Source: CALOBA01 sp942491465 | GTDB lineage: Bacteria > Pseudomonadota > Gammaproteobacteria > Chromatiales > Chromatiaceae | Length of the DNA stretch: 64,000 nt | Direction: 5' to 3' | Assembly (NCBI GenBank): GCA_942491465.1 | Contig: CALOBA010000028.1 | Span: 1 to 64,000, forward strand | In this document: in pieces, positions 29,679-37,214 of the stretch | How the letters are laid out: each line of letters begins with the position of its first letter | Numbering within the stretch: position 1 is the first letter of the stretch | Translations under genes and position numbers: made by a program | Notes under the pieces: generated by a model | The model's database searches: none | Told to the model about the DNA's origin: nothing | What the model saw: only the letters and a program-made list of their open reading frames with translations

Positions 29679-30689
29679 ATGAAGGTCCTGGTCACCGGCG
29701 GCGCCGGCTACATCGGCAGCCACACCTGTGTGGAGCTGCTGACGGCGGGACATGAGGTCGTGGTCGTCGACAACCTGAGCAACAGCAAGCCGCTCGCGCT
29801 GGAACGGGTGCAGGAACTGGCCGGTCGCGCGCCGGGATTCGTCGAGGCGGACCTGCGCGACCGCGCCGCCGTGGCGCGGGTGCTGGCCTCCGAGGCGTTC
29901 GATGCGGTGGTCCACTTTGCGGGCCTCAAGGCCGTCGGCGAGAGCACCGAACGCCCGCTCGACTACTATGACAACAACGTTGGCGGCACGCTGGTGTTGT
30001 GCCAGGCAATGGCCGCGGCCGGCGTCAAGACCCTGGTCTTCAGCTCCTCGGCCACCGTCTACGGCGACCCGGCGAGCGTGCCTATCCCAGAGGGTGCGCC
30101 GCTGTCGGCCACCAATCCCTACGGACGCAGCAAGCTGATCATCGAGGACATGCTGCGCGATCTGCAGCGGGCCGATCCCGGCTGGTCCATCGGGCTGCTG
30201 CGCTACTTCAACCCCGTGGGCGCCCACCCCAGCGGCCGCATGGGCGAGGACCCCAACGGCATCCCCAACAACCTGATGCCCTTCGTCACCCAGGTCGCCA
30301 TCGGGCGATTGCCTAAGCTGCGGATCTTCGGCGGCGACTGGCCGACGCCGGATGGCACCGGCGTGCGCGACTACATCCATGTCGTCGACCTTGCCCGCGG
30401 CCACCTGGCCGCTCTGGAGTATCTCGATCGCGCGCCATCGCTGCTGACCTGCAACCTGGGCACCGGGAGCGGCTGCAGCGTGCTCGACGTCGTCCACGCC
30501 TTCGAGCGGGTCTGCGGGCAGCGCGTGCCGTTTCAGATCGTCGAGCGCCGGCCAGGGGACATCGCCGCCTGCTACGCGGACCCCGGTCTGGCCCGCGAGC
30601 GCCTCGGCTGGCAGGCCGAGCACGACCTGGACGCCATGGTCAGGGACGCCTGGAACTGGCAGCGGCGCAATCCCCGCGGCTATGACTGA
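29679..30689 (+). CDS. galE: UDP-glucose 4-epimerase
   Basis: Interconverts UDP-glucose and UDP-galactose (NAD-dependent SDR), supplying galactosyl units for polysaccharide synthesis. NAD-binding TGGAGYIGSH is at residues 6-15, FAGLKAVGES near 90, the catalytic serine block SSSATVYG near 120-127, and YGRSK (Tyr/Lys pair) near 148. RDYIHVVDLARGH is near 230. The length of 336 residues is standard. The stop overlaps the start of the following glycosyltransferase by eight bases, so the two genes form one transcription unit. The ATG at 29679 directly begins the Rossmann strand. Confidence 0.96.
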   Translation: MKVLVTGGAGYIGSHTCVELLTAGHEVVVVDNLSNSKPLALERVQELAGRAPGFVEADLRDRAAVARVLASEAFDAVVHFAGLKAVGESTERPLDYYDNNVGGTLVLCQAMAAAGVKTLVFSSSATVYGDPASVPIPEGAPLSATNPYGRSKLIIEDMLRDLQRADPGWSIGLLRYFNPVGAHPSGRMGEDPNGIPNNLMPFVTQVAIGRLPKLRIFGGDWPTPDGTGVRDYIHVVDLARGHLAALEYLDRAPSLLTCNLGTGSGCSVLDVVHAFERVCGQRVPFQIVERRPGDIAACYADPGLARERLGWQAEHDLDAMVRDAWNWQRRNPRGYD

Positions 30690-31965
30690 TAGTCAAGGTT
30701 CAGAAACAAGTGGTGCAGACGCAACCACGAAACGGCCAATCAAAAGGTTCAGCGAGCGGGCGTCTGCGCCACTTGTTTCTGAACCGATCCATAGCCGCGC
30801 TGGAGGCGATGCCGAGCGTCGGCGCCCGCTTCGCGTGCTGCACGTCGTGCACGGGCTGCCGCGCGGCGGCCTGGAAAACGGTGTGGTCAATCTGCTCAAC
30901 GGCCTGCCGGCCGATCGCATCGAGCAGGCCGTCTGTTGCCTGGACCGGCGCGGCGAGATGGCCGAGCGCATCCGCCGCCCGCTGCCGATCTGGGTCCTGG
31001 ACCGTACTCGGCATGACCTGCGCATCCCGCTGCGACTGGCGGGGCTGATCCGCCGTTGGCGGCCCGACATCATCCACTGTCGCAACTGGAACACCTGGCT
31101 CGACACGGTGCTGGCCCATCGTCTGGCCGGTGCTCGCAGCCAGCTCGTCTGGGGCTTTCACGGCTTTGCCGATGGCGACTGCTTCCCGCGTCGCCGCCGC
31201 GTCGCCTCACGCATCCTGGCCGGCGCGACCGACCACCTGCTCGCGGTCTGTCATGACGCCGCGACCCGTTTCGCCGGTATGACCGGTATCCGCCCGGAGC
31301 GCTTCGTCGTGCGTTACAACGGCGTGGACTGTGAGCGCTTCCGGCCAAGCAACGATCGCGCCGCCCTGCGGGCGAGCCTCGGCATCGGCGCGGATACGAC
31401 GTTGATCCTGACCGTCGCCAGCCTGACCCCGGTCAAGGATCACGCCACGCTGGTCGATGCCTTGGCTGGACTGTCGCCGTCCCGGCGACAGGGGGTGCGT
31501 GCGCTCTTCCTGGGCGACGGTGCCGAGCGCCCGCGCCTGCAACAGCAGATCCGTGCACGGGGCCTGAACGATGTCGTACGGATGCCGGGAGGCAGCGATC
31601 AGATTGCCGACCATCTGCGCGCCGCCGACATCTTCGTGCTGCCGAGCCGCCTGGAGGGGATGAGCAACGCCATCCTGGAGGCCATGGCCAGCGCGCTGCC
31701 GGTGATCGCCGCGCACACCGGCGGCAACCCCGAGTTGATCCGCCATGAGCGCACCGGACTGCTCTGCACCGGCGCCGATGCGGCCTCATTCAGCGCCGCG
31801 CTCGCGCGCCTGCTCGGCGACGCCGCCATGCGCCGTGCCATGGGCGACGCCGCCCGCGAGCAGGCGTTGGAGCAGTTCTCGCTGTCGGCGATGATGCGCG
31901 GCTATGCCGACTACTATGCCGGCTTGGTGGGCACGGACCGGACCGGCACGCCCGATGTCGCGTAG
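30682..31965 (+). CDS. GT4-type glycosyltransferase with MITE-derived N-terminal insert
   Basis: A 427-residue GT-B sugar transferase of the kind found in exopolysaccharide loci (TIGR03088-like). It shows RVLHVVHGLPRGGLENGVVN, HCRNWNTWLDTVLAHRL, VRYNGVDCERF, SLTPVKDHATLVDAL and the C-terminal donor motif PSRLEGMSNAILEAMA. The ATG at 30682 overlaps the galE stop. Residues 5 to about 38 (from QGSETSGADATTKRPIKRF on) are encoded by the MITE at 30693; removing 102 bp restores MTDS joined to RAGGDAERRRPLRVLHVVHG in frame. The insert adds a basic, low-complexity leader and probably leaves the enzyme working. The 3' end overlaps the next, opposing gene by 52 bp. Confidence 0.85.
   Translation: MTDSQGSETSGADATTKRPIKRFSERASAPLVSEPIHSRAGGDAERRRPLRVLHVVHGLPRGGLENGVVNLLNGLPADRIEQAVCCLDRRGEMAERIRRPLPIWVLDRTRHDLRIPLRLAGLIRRWRPDIIHCRNWNTWLDTVLAHRLAGARSQLVWGFHGFADGDCFPRRRRVASRILAGATDHLLAVCHDAATRFAGMTGIRPERFVVRYNGVDCERFRPSNDRAALRASLGIGADTTLILTVASLTPVKDHATLVDALAGLSPSRRQGVRALFLGDGAERPRLQQQIRARGLNDVVRMPGGSDQIADHLRAADIFVLPSRLEGMSNAILEAMASALPVIAAHTGGNPELIRHERTGLLCTGADAASFSAALARLLGDAAMRRAMGDAAREQALEQFSLSAMMRGYADYYAGLVGTDRTGTPDVA
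30693..30790 (+). mobile_element. MITE copy 2, inserted in frame in a glycosyltransferase gene
   Basis: Same ~98 bp palindromic element as at 21363-21461, in the opposite orientation. It is flanked by ATAG on each side (30689-30692 and 30791-30794). Element plus duplicated target is 102 bp, a multiple of three, and the inserted reading frame has no stop, so the host ORF stays open. Terminal repeats run GGTTCAGAAACAAGTGG to CCACTTGTTTCTGAACC. Confidence 0.85.
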
Positions 31966-33062
31966 ACCGCCAACAGCCGTTCGACCGACGCCGCGAGGCT
32001 GAAGTCGCGCTGCACCCGCGCACGGCCGGCCGCACCGAGGCGATGGGCCGAGTCCGGCGCATCCAGCAGCGCCTGAAGATGCGCGCGCAGGGCATCCACG
32101 TCGCCGGCGTCGTACAGCAGCCCGTCGACGCCGTCGCCGATGGCCTCCGGGATCGCACCGACCCGGGTCACCACCACCGGCAACCCCGCGGCCATCGCCT
32201 CCAGCATCGCCATCGGCAGCCCCTCGTCGGAGGACGGCAGACAAAAGCAATGCGCGGCTTCGATACGGCCCACCTTGTCGGCGCCGACCACGGGGCCGGG
32301 GATCTGCACCGCGGTGCCGAGCCCCAATGCGTCGGCCAGCGCGCGCAGCCGCCGGGCCTCGCCGGCCTCGCTCTCGAAGCCCAGCAGCTCCACCGAGACC
32401 GTTGCGCGCTCGCGCAGCCCGGCCACGGCCCGCAACAGATCTTCCTGACCCTTGCGGCGCTCGTAATTGGCCAGGCAGAGGATGCGAAAGCCCGCCGGCG
32501 GGGGCGAGGACCGCGCCGGCGGCACCGGGACCCCGTTCGGCACCACCGCCACCCGCGCCGGCGTTGTCCAGGCATCGAGCACGCGCTTCCAGCCCGTGCC
32601 GAGCACAACCACCGACGCGCACAGGGCGAACACCCGGCGCGCCGCCCAAGCCGGGATTGCGCCGAGCCCGGCGAGGAAATGATGGAACTGCGCGCCGTGG
32701 ATGTGCACCACCACCCGCCGGCCCAGCATCCGCGCCAGCAGGACATCAACGCCGCTGCGCCAAAAGCTGAAGCGCGAGCAGGTATGGATATGCACCAAGT
32801 CGGGTTGCCAGCGGACACACAGGTCGGCCAGTCGCCACAACAGCCGCAGCTGAGCGACGACCCCTTGCCACAGGCTGCGGTCGGCAGGCGTGGTCTTGAC
32901 CGTATTCAGGACCCGCACCGCCACGCGTCCCCGCAGCCCGACGACCAGGTTCTCGACCACGGTCGCCATCCCGCCCACCGGAGGCGGCAGCGGGCCGAGC
33001 ATGAGCACGCGCCCGCTGCGGCCTGCGGTGCGGGTGGTCCCGGCGGAGCCTGGTGCGCTCAT
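31914..33062 (-). CDS. Glycosyltransferase, GT4 type
   Basis: A 382-residue GT-B enzyme: GRVLMLGPLPPPVGGMATVV (glycine-rich acceptor loop), DLVHIHTCSRFSFWRSG, VVHIHGAQFHHFL, a hinge VAVVPNGVPVP, LCLANYERRKGQEDLLRAV and the donor-binding PSSDEGLPMAMLEAMAAGLP. It probably builds a surface polysaccharide. Its ATG overlaps the stop of the upstream glycosyltransferase (ATGA), so the two are coupled. Its 3' end overlaps the opposing glycosyltransferase by 52 bp, so the last 17 codons of both genes are read from the same DNA. Confidence 0.87.
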   Translation of the reverse strand: MSAPGSAGTTRTAGRSGRVLMLGPLPPPVGGMATVVENLVVGLRGRVAVRVLNTVKTTPADRSLWQGVVAQLRLLWRLADLCVRWQPDLVHIHTCSRFSFWRSGVDVLLARMLGRRVVVHIHGAQFHHFLAGLGAIPAWAARRVFALCASVVVLGTGWKRVLDAWTTPARVAVVPNGVPVPPARSSPPPAGFRILCLANYERRKGQEDLLRAVAGLRERATVSVELLGFESEAGEARRLRALADALGLGTAVQIPGPVVGADKVGRIEAAHCFCLPSSDEGLPMAMLEAMAAGLPVVVTRVGAIPEAIGDGVDGLLYDAGDVDALRAHLQALLDAPDSAHRLGAAGRARVQRDFSLAASVERLLAVYATSGVPVRSVPTKPA

Positions 33063-34219
33063 CGACGACGCGCCGACAACTGCCGATAGAGCGCGACATA
33101 GCGATCGGCAATGCGCTCGATATCGAACTGCTCGACGCTGATTCGCCGGCCCTCCGCGCCCAGGCGCCGCCCCGCCTCACCGGCGACGCGGGTCAAGGCA
33201 TGGTGCAGGCCGTCGGCGTCATCGATGGCGAAGGTCGCCCCGGTGCGCCCGTCCTGAATCAGCTCGCGCGATCCGCTCGCGCGGGCGACCACGCTCGGTA
33301 GGCCCGTGGCCATCGCCTCCAGCACCGCGTTCGGCAGCCCCTCGCGACTCGACGGGAACACGAACAGGTCTGCCGCCTGGTAGAAGCGGTGGATGTCGGG
33401 GTGGAAGTCGCGGATCGCGACCAGATCGGGCCGTTGCGCGGCGATGCCGATCAGGCGCGCCTTCATGGCCTCGCCGTAGCCCTCGCGGCTGACGGGGCCG
33501 ACCGCCAGCAGCAGTGCCCCGGTGCCGAAGCCCTCGGTCGCCAGCCAGCGCTCCACCAGCCAACTGATCCGCTTGCGCTCGTCGAACACCCCCACGTAGA
33601 GCGCGATGCGCTGCCCCGCGGGCAGCCCCAGGTCGGCCGCCGCCTGCGCCCGCGCGGCCCCGTCCACCGGGTGGAAGCGCTGGGTATCGACCCCGTTCGG
33701 GATGTCGCGGATCTGCGCCTCGGGGATGCCCTTGGCGATCATCTCGGCCCGCAGGTCGTCGCTGATCGCCACGCAGGTGTCCACCATGCGCAGAAATCGC
33801 CGATGGACCGGCGCGACGACGGTATCCGACAGGCTGGTCAGGTCGTTGTTCGACAGGCTCGCCTTCAACAGCGTGCCCTTTCCGAACAGCCTGCCCAGCG
33901 GGCCGAGGATGCTCTGCGTGTAATAGGCGCCATGCCCATGCAGGATGTCCAGGTCTCGCCGCCGACGCCAGACATGGGCAAAAAGACTGCGCCAGACACT
34001 GAACTCCTGATGTCGCGCCGACAGGCGCGTGCGCAGCGCCTTGACCGGAAAGCCATCGATCAGGTAATCCCGCGGCTCGCCGGTCCAGGACTGGGTCGCC
34101 AGCTCCACCCGATGTCCACGCGCGCGGAGACGATCGGCCAGCAGCAAGGCCTGCGCCGCCGCGCCGCTGTACTCGGGCGGCAGATACCGGGCAAACATCA
34201 GGATGCGCAGCGGTTTCAC
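33059..34219 (-). CDS. Glycosyltransferase, GT4 type
   Basis: A 386-residue GT-B enzyme: LRILMFARYLPPEYSGAAAQ at the N-terminus, DILHGHGAYYTQSILGPLGR, IRDIPNGVDTQRFHPVDG at the domain hinge, LYVGVFDERKRISWLVERWL, and FPSSREGLPNAVLEAMATGL as the E-X7-E donor site. It is first in a two-gene minus-strand operon with the following glycosyltransferase. The acceptor and sugar are unknown; galE nearby makes a galactose-containing glycan plausible. Confidence 0.87.
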   Translation of the reverse strand: MKPLRILMFARYLPPEYSGAAAQALLLADRLRARGHRVELATQSWTGEPRDYLIDGFPVKALRTRLSARHQEFSVWRSLFAHVWRRRRDLDILHGHGAYYTQSILGPLGRLFGKGTLLKASLSNNDLTSLSDTVVAPVHRRFLRMVDTCVAISDDLRAEMIAKGIPEAQIRDIPNGVDTQRFHPVDGAARAQAAADLGLPAGQRIALYVGVFDERKRISWLVERWLATEGFGTGALLLAVGPVSREGYGEAMKARLIGIAAQRPDLVAIRDFHPDIHRFYQAADLFVFPSSREGLPNAVLEAMATGLPSVVARASGSRELIQDGRTGATFAIDDADGLHHALTRVAGEAGRRLGAEGRRISVEQFDIERIADRYVALYRQLSARRR

Positions 34220-34540
34220 AGCGGCGACTTAAGCAAGGTGGGACACTTGGGTAAATACGGACGCGCAAGTCGGGACATGATCGTCGAGAAGCGATGCATC
34301 CTTCCTGGCCAGGGCATGTCGCCGCTCGCGGCGGGTGGGCCGCGAGCCCACGCATGACGCGCCGCTGGACGCTAAGAAAAAAACCGCATGCAAACGTTGC
34401 AAGGTTACACGAAAAGCACCAGTCATGGGGTAGCCGATGGACCACCACCGCAAGATCGCGGTCAGGTGCGGGCTGCAGCAACGGCGCGCAACGCCCGCAC
34501 TGTAGCTGTATCCAACGAACCGAACCGCAGGTGCATTGCC
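34220..34540. other. Intergenic, divergent promoter region
   Basis: 321 bp between the glycosyltransferase start (34219) and the msrP start (34541). It holds a short hairpin GTGGGC/GCCCAC (about 34345-34361) and an A-rich stretch near 34375. The longer reading frames here look like chance frames. Promoters for both directions must lie here, but no clear -35/-10 pair stands out. No riboswitch pattern was recognised. Confidence 0.4.
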
Positions 34541-35521
34541 ATGCTCATCCGTCGACCCGACCCCATCTGCCCATCGCAGATCACGCCCGAGCCGCACTAT
34601 CTGCGCCGGCGCGAGTTCATCAAGACCGCCGCGGGCCTGAGCGCCGCTGCCATCGGCAGCGGTCTGCTGCCGGGCTGCGAGCCGGCAGCCCCCGAGGCCG
34701 CCCCGGTACCGCAGCCCGAGCGCATCCCGAACGTCCGCGACAGCCGCTGGTCCACCGACGCTGCGCCGACGGACTACAAGGACATCACCACCTACAACAA
34801 TTTCGTCGAGCTCGGCGACGGCAAGAGCGCCCCGGCGCGCAATGCCGATCGGCTACGCACCCGCCCCTGGACCATCGCCGTCGGCGGTGAGTGCGAGGCC
34901 CCGGGCGAGATCGGCATCGAGGACCTGCTCGGGCGCTTCCCGCAGGAGGAGCGCATCTACCGGTTGCGTTGCGTCGAGGCCTGGGGCATGGTCGTCCCCT
35001 GGGTCGGCTTCCCGCTGCGCGATCTGCTGCGCCGCTTCAAGCCCACCTCGAAGGCCAAGTACGTCGCCTTCGAGACCCTCTACGACCCCAAGCAGATGCC
35101 CGGTCAGCGCAGTCGTCTGTATGACTGGCCCTATCGCGAGGGGCTGCGCATGGACGAGGCCATGCACGCCCTGACCATCCTCGCCACCGGCCTCTACGGC
35201 CGCGAGCTGCCGAACCAGAATGGCGCCCCCGTGCGCCTGGTCGTGCCCTGGAAGTACGGTTTCAAGAGCATCAAGTCCATCGTCGCCATCCGCTTCACCG
35301 AGCGCCAGCCCCAGGCCACCTGGAACATGCTCCAGCCCGACGAATACGGCTTCTATTCCAACGTCAACCCCGAGGTCTCTCACCCGCGCTGGAGCCAGGC
35401 GCAGCACCGCGTCATCGGCGCCGGCCTATTTGCGCCCGAGGAGCCGACCCTGATGTTCAACGGCTATGCCGATCAGGTCGCCCACCTCTACGCCGGCATG
35501 GACCTGCGCAAGCACTACTGA
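34541..35521 (+). CDS. msrP: Periplasmic methionine sulfoxide reductase, catalytic subunit
   Basis: Molybdenum-cofactor enzyme (YedY) that repairs oxidised methionines in periplasmic proteins. A twin-arginine signal LRRREFIKTAAGLSAAA is near residues 21-37. The sulfite-oxidase-like fold has YRLRCVEAWGMVVPWVG, whose cysteine (near 144) ligates Mo, PGQRSRLYDWPYREGLRMDE, and NGAPVRLVVPWKYGFKSIKS. The length of 326 residues fits. The start at 34541 is the one giving a normal Tat leader. The gene is followed after 34 bp by msrQ, the standard operon. Confidence 0.95.
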   Translation: MLIRRPDPICPSQITPEPHYLRRREFIKTAAGLSAAAIGSGLLPGCEPAAPEAAPVPQPERIPNVRDSRWSTDAAPTDYKDITTYNNFVELGDGKSAPARNADRLRTRPWTIAVGGECEAPGEIGIEDLLGRFPQEERIYRLRCVEAWGMVVPWVGFPLRDLLRRFKPTSKAKYVAFETLYDPKQMPGQRSRLYDWPYREGLRMDEAMHALTILATGLYGRELPNQNGAPVRLVVPWKYGFKSIKSIVAIRFTERQPQATWNMLQPDEYGFYSNVNPEVSHPRWSQAQHRVIGAGLFAPEEPTLMFNGYADQVAHLYAGMDLRKHY

Positions 35522-35555
35522 CCCCGATCCGCCCGCCACCCCCGCAGGCAGCACC

Positions 35556-36143
35556 GTGCGCCCCCAAACCTCCGACCGTTTCATCAAGACGACCAAGCCC
35601 CTGGTCTTTCTGCTCTGCCTCGCCCCGTTGGCCTGGCTCGTCTGGCGCCTGCTCAGCGGTGCCGCCAGCGCCAACCCCATCGAGACCGTCATCCACGACA
35701 CCGGCGACTGGGCCCTGCGGCTGCTGCTGATCACCTTGGCGATCACGCCGCTGCGCCGGCTCACCGGCCGCGTCCGGCTGCTTCGCTTCCGCCGTATGCT
35801 CGGCCTGTTCAGCTTCTTCTACGCCAGCCTGCACCTGAGCGCCTACCTCTGGTTGGACCAGCGCTTTCGCTGGCAGGAGATCATCGAGGATATCCTCGAG
35901 CGCCCGTACATCACCGTCGGTGCCGCCGCGGTCCTGCTCATGACCCCGCTCGCCGTCACCTCCACGCGGGGCTGGATCAGGCGGCTCGGTCCGCGCTGGA
36001 AGGCGCTGCATCGCCTCGTCTACCTCATCGCCATCCTCGGCGTCGTGCACTTCTGGTGGCTGGTCAAGGCCGACTGGCGCGAGCCCGCGCTCTATGCCGG
36101 CATCCTCGCGCTGCTGCTCGTAATACGGGTCGGACCGCGATAA
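35556..36143 (+). CDS. msrQ: MsrQ haem-binding membrane subunit
   Basis: Integral membrane b-type cytochrome (YedZ) that passes electrons from the quinone pool or a flavin to MsrP. Five to six helices in 195 residues; haem-ligand histidines are likely in FYASLHLSAYLW, WKALHRLVYL and GVVHFWWLVK. ITPLRRLTGRVRLLRFRRML is the usual cytoplasmic loop. GTG at 35556 is taken as the start because RFIKTTKPLVFLLCL follows at the usual distance; upstream codons in frame overlap msrP. Confidence 0.92.
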   Translation: MRPQTSDRFIKTTKPLVFLLCLAPLAWLVWRLLSGAASANPIETVIHDTGDWALRLLLITLAITPLRRLTGRVRLLRFRRMLGLFSFFYASLHLSAYLWLDQRFRWQEIIEDILERPYITVGAAAVLLMTPLAVTSTRGWIRRLGPRWKALHRLVYLIAILGVVHFWWLVKADWREPALYAGILALLLVIRVGPR

Positions 36144-36644
36144 CTAATTGATGTTTAAAGGAAAGTGTCCCGTATTATGGTCACATAGAGGCTTAGGATG
36201 CTCATTTTTGTGCCAATACTACTGGTCTAAGAACGGGAAATGGCACGAGTTAACCGCTGCGACAAACGGGAGGTCCTGCTCAAGTGGGTCGACGAGGTGC
36301 GGCGGTCAGGTTCTGGGCGCCGGCTATGACATGGCGGCTGACTGGGAGCGCGGGTCTTTAGCCGGGGTGGGCCTAGTCGGGTCGGACCACGATCGTGCGC
36401 AGAAACTCCAGTTGCGCCTGCACCCGCGTCAAGAAGCTGAGCTTGAGCAGACGTTTGTTCTGCGCCAGTCCGATCCGATCTGCAAAGATTGACTCAACGG
36501 GTCCGGCGCGGACCTGTGCCGGCAAAAAAAAGCCCCGCCGGGAGGGGCGGGGCGATTCACCACTGAGGAGGTCAGAGAACGGAAACGGCAGAGAAGATTC
36601 CGCCTCGGTCTGGACTATGCAGAACCAGTGCCAACATTCGTTAC
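36144..36644. other. Intergenic region with possible transposase fragment
   Basis: About 500 bp after msrQ. A 29-codon frame from 36240 (MARVNRCDKREVLLKWVDEV) looks like the first residues of a transposase-type helix-turn-helix but stops at once, so it may be a remnant. The motif gggtcggacca near 36378 matches the RAYT-associated motif seen at 60424 and 63259. The only strong structure is the terminator at 36524-36553. No complete gene is visible. Confidence 0.4.
36524..36553 (-). terminator. Rho-independent terminator on the minus strand
   Basis: Read on the minus strand, GCCCCGCC pairs with GGCGGGGC around a 6-nt loop and is followed by eight T. This is the best intrinsic terminator seen in the window. 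No minus-strand gene ends just before it: the antiporter ends 660 bp away with a plus-strand ORF between. It may therefore end a small unannotated RNA starting within the preceding 100-200 bp (36560-36750). Confidence 0.7.
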
Positions 36645-37190
36645 ATGCGCAAGTCATTGATTGAGAAAAAGTTCGATGGGGCCGGTCGAACGGGGTTGGT
36701 GGGCATTGCAACCAGCTCCTGGCGTGATCGGCACAATGATGGAGAATATCGCACCGTTCTGGTGCGTTTTGGCCGTCACCTGCTGCCGATCGTGTTGGTG
36801 TCGGCGGTTGGGCTCGCGCCTGTGCCGGCGAGGCTCCTGGCCCAGGGTGCCGACGCGGCGCAGTCCCGCAACGATACCGGCGCCTGGCTCCAGCTTCGGC
36901 GCGATCAGGCGACCTATCGCGAGCGCGTCGAGCCGCTGGACCGGCGCGATCAGCGCGCCCTGGAGACGATCGAGCGGGGTCAGGCGCTTGAGCTTGAGCA
37001 GGGGTTGCAGCGGCAGCGCCTTGAGCGTTCGCGCCAGCGGCTGCGGGCGCGTCGCGAGGGCGTCGGGGTCGACCGCCGCGGTGATGCCGGCGAGCGGGCG
37101 GATATGGCCAATCGGCATCGACGGTTGATCCGGGAGCAGCGCCAGCGCACGCGCATCCAGCAGCAGACCTTGCCCTACCACCGGCGCTGA
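36645..37190 (+). CDS. Hypothetical exported Arg/Gln-rich coiled-coil protein
   Basis: Not recognised. The part from about residue 40 has a signal-peptide-like segment (HLLPIVLVSAVGLAPVPARL, ending LLAQG) and then a highly charged helical region rich in Arg, Gln and Glu (QALELEQGLQRQRLERSRQR) suggestive of a coiled coil. The start is uncertain: the ATG at 36645 gives 181 residues, but GTG at 36762 would put the hydrophobic segment at the N-terminus and give 142. The size is about that of small periplasmic coiled-coil proteins, but no family is claimed. Confidence 0.5.
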   Translation: MRKSLIEKKFDGAGRTGLVGIATSSWRDRHNDGEYRTVLVRFGRHLLPIVLVSAVGLAPVPARLLAQGADAAQSRNDTGAWLQLRRDQATYRERVEPLDRRDQRALETIERGQALELEQGLQRQRLERSRQRLRARREGVGVDRRGDAGERADMANRHRRLIREQRQRTRIQQQTLPYHRR

Positions 37191-37214
37191 GGGCGTTGTC
37201 GAGCGCCCGGCAGG

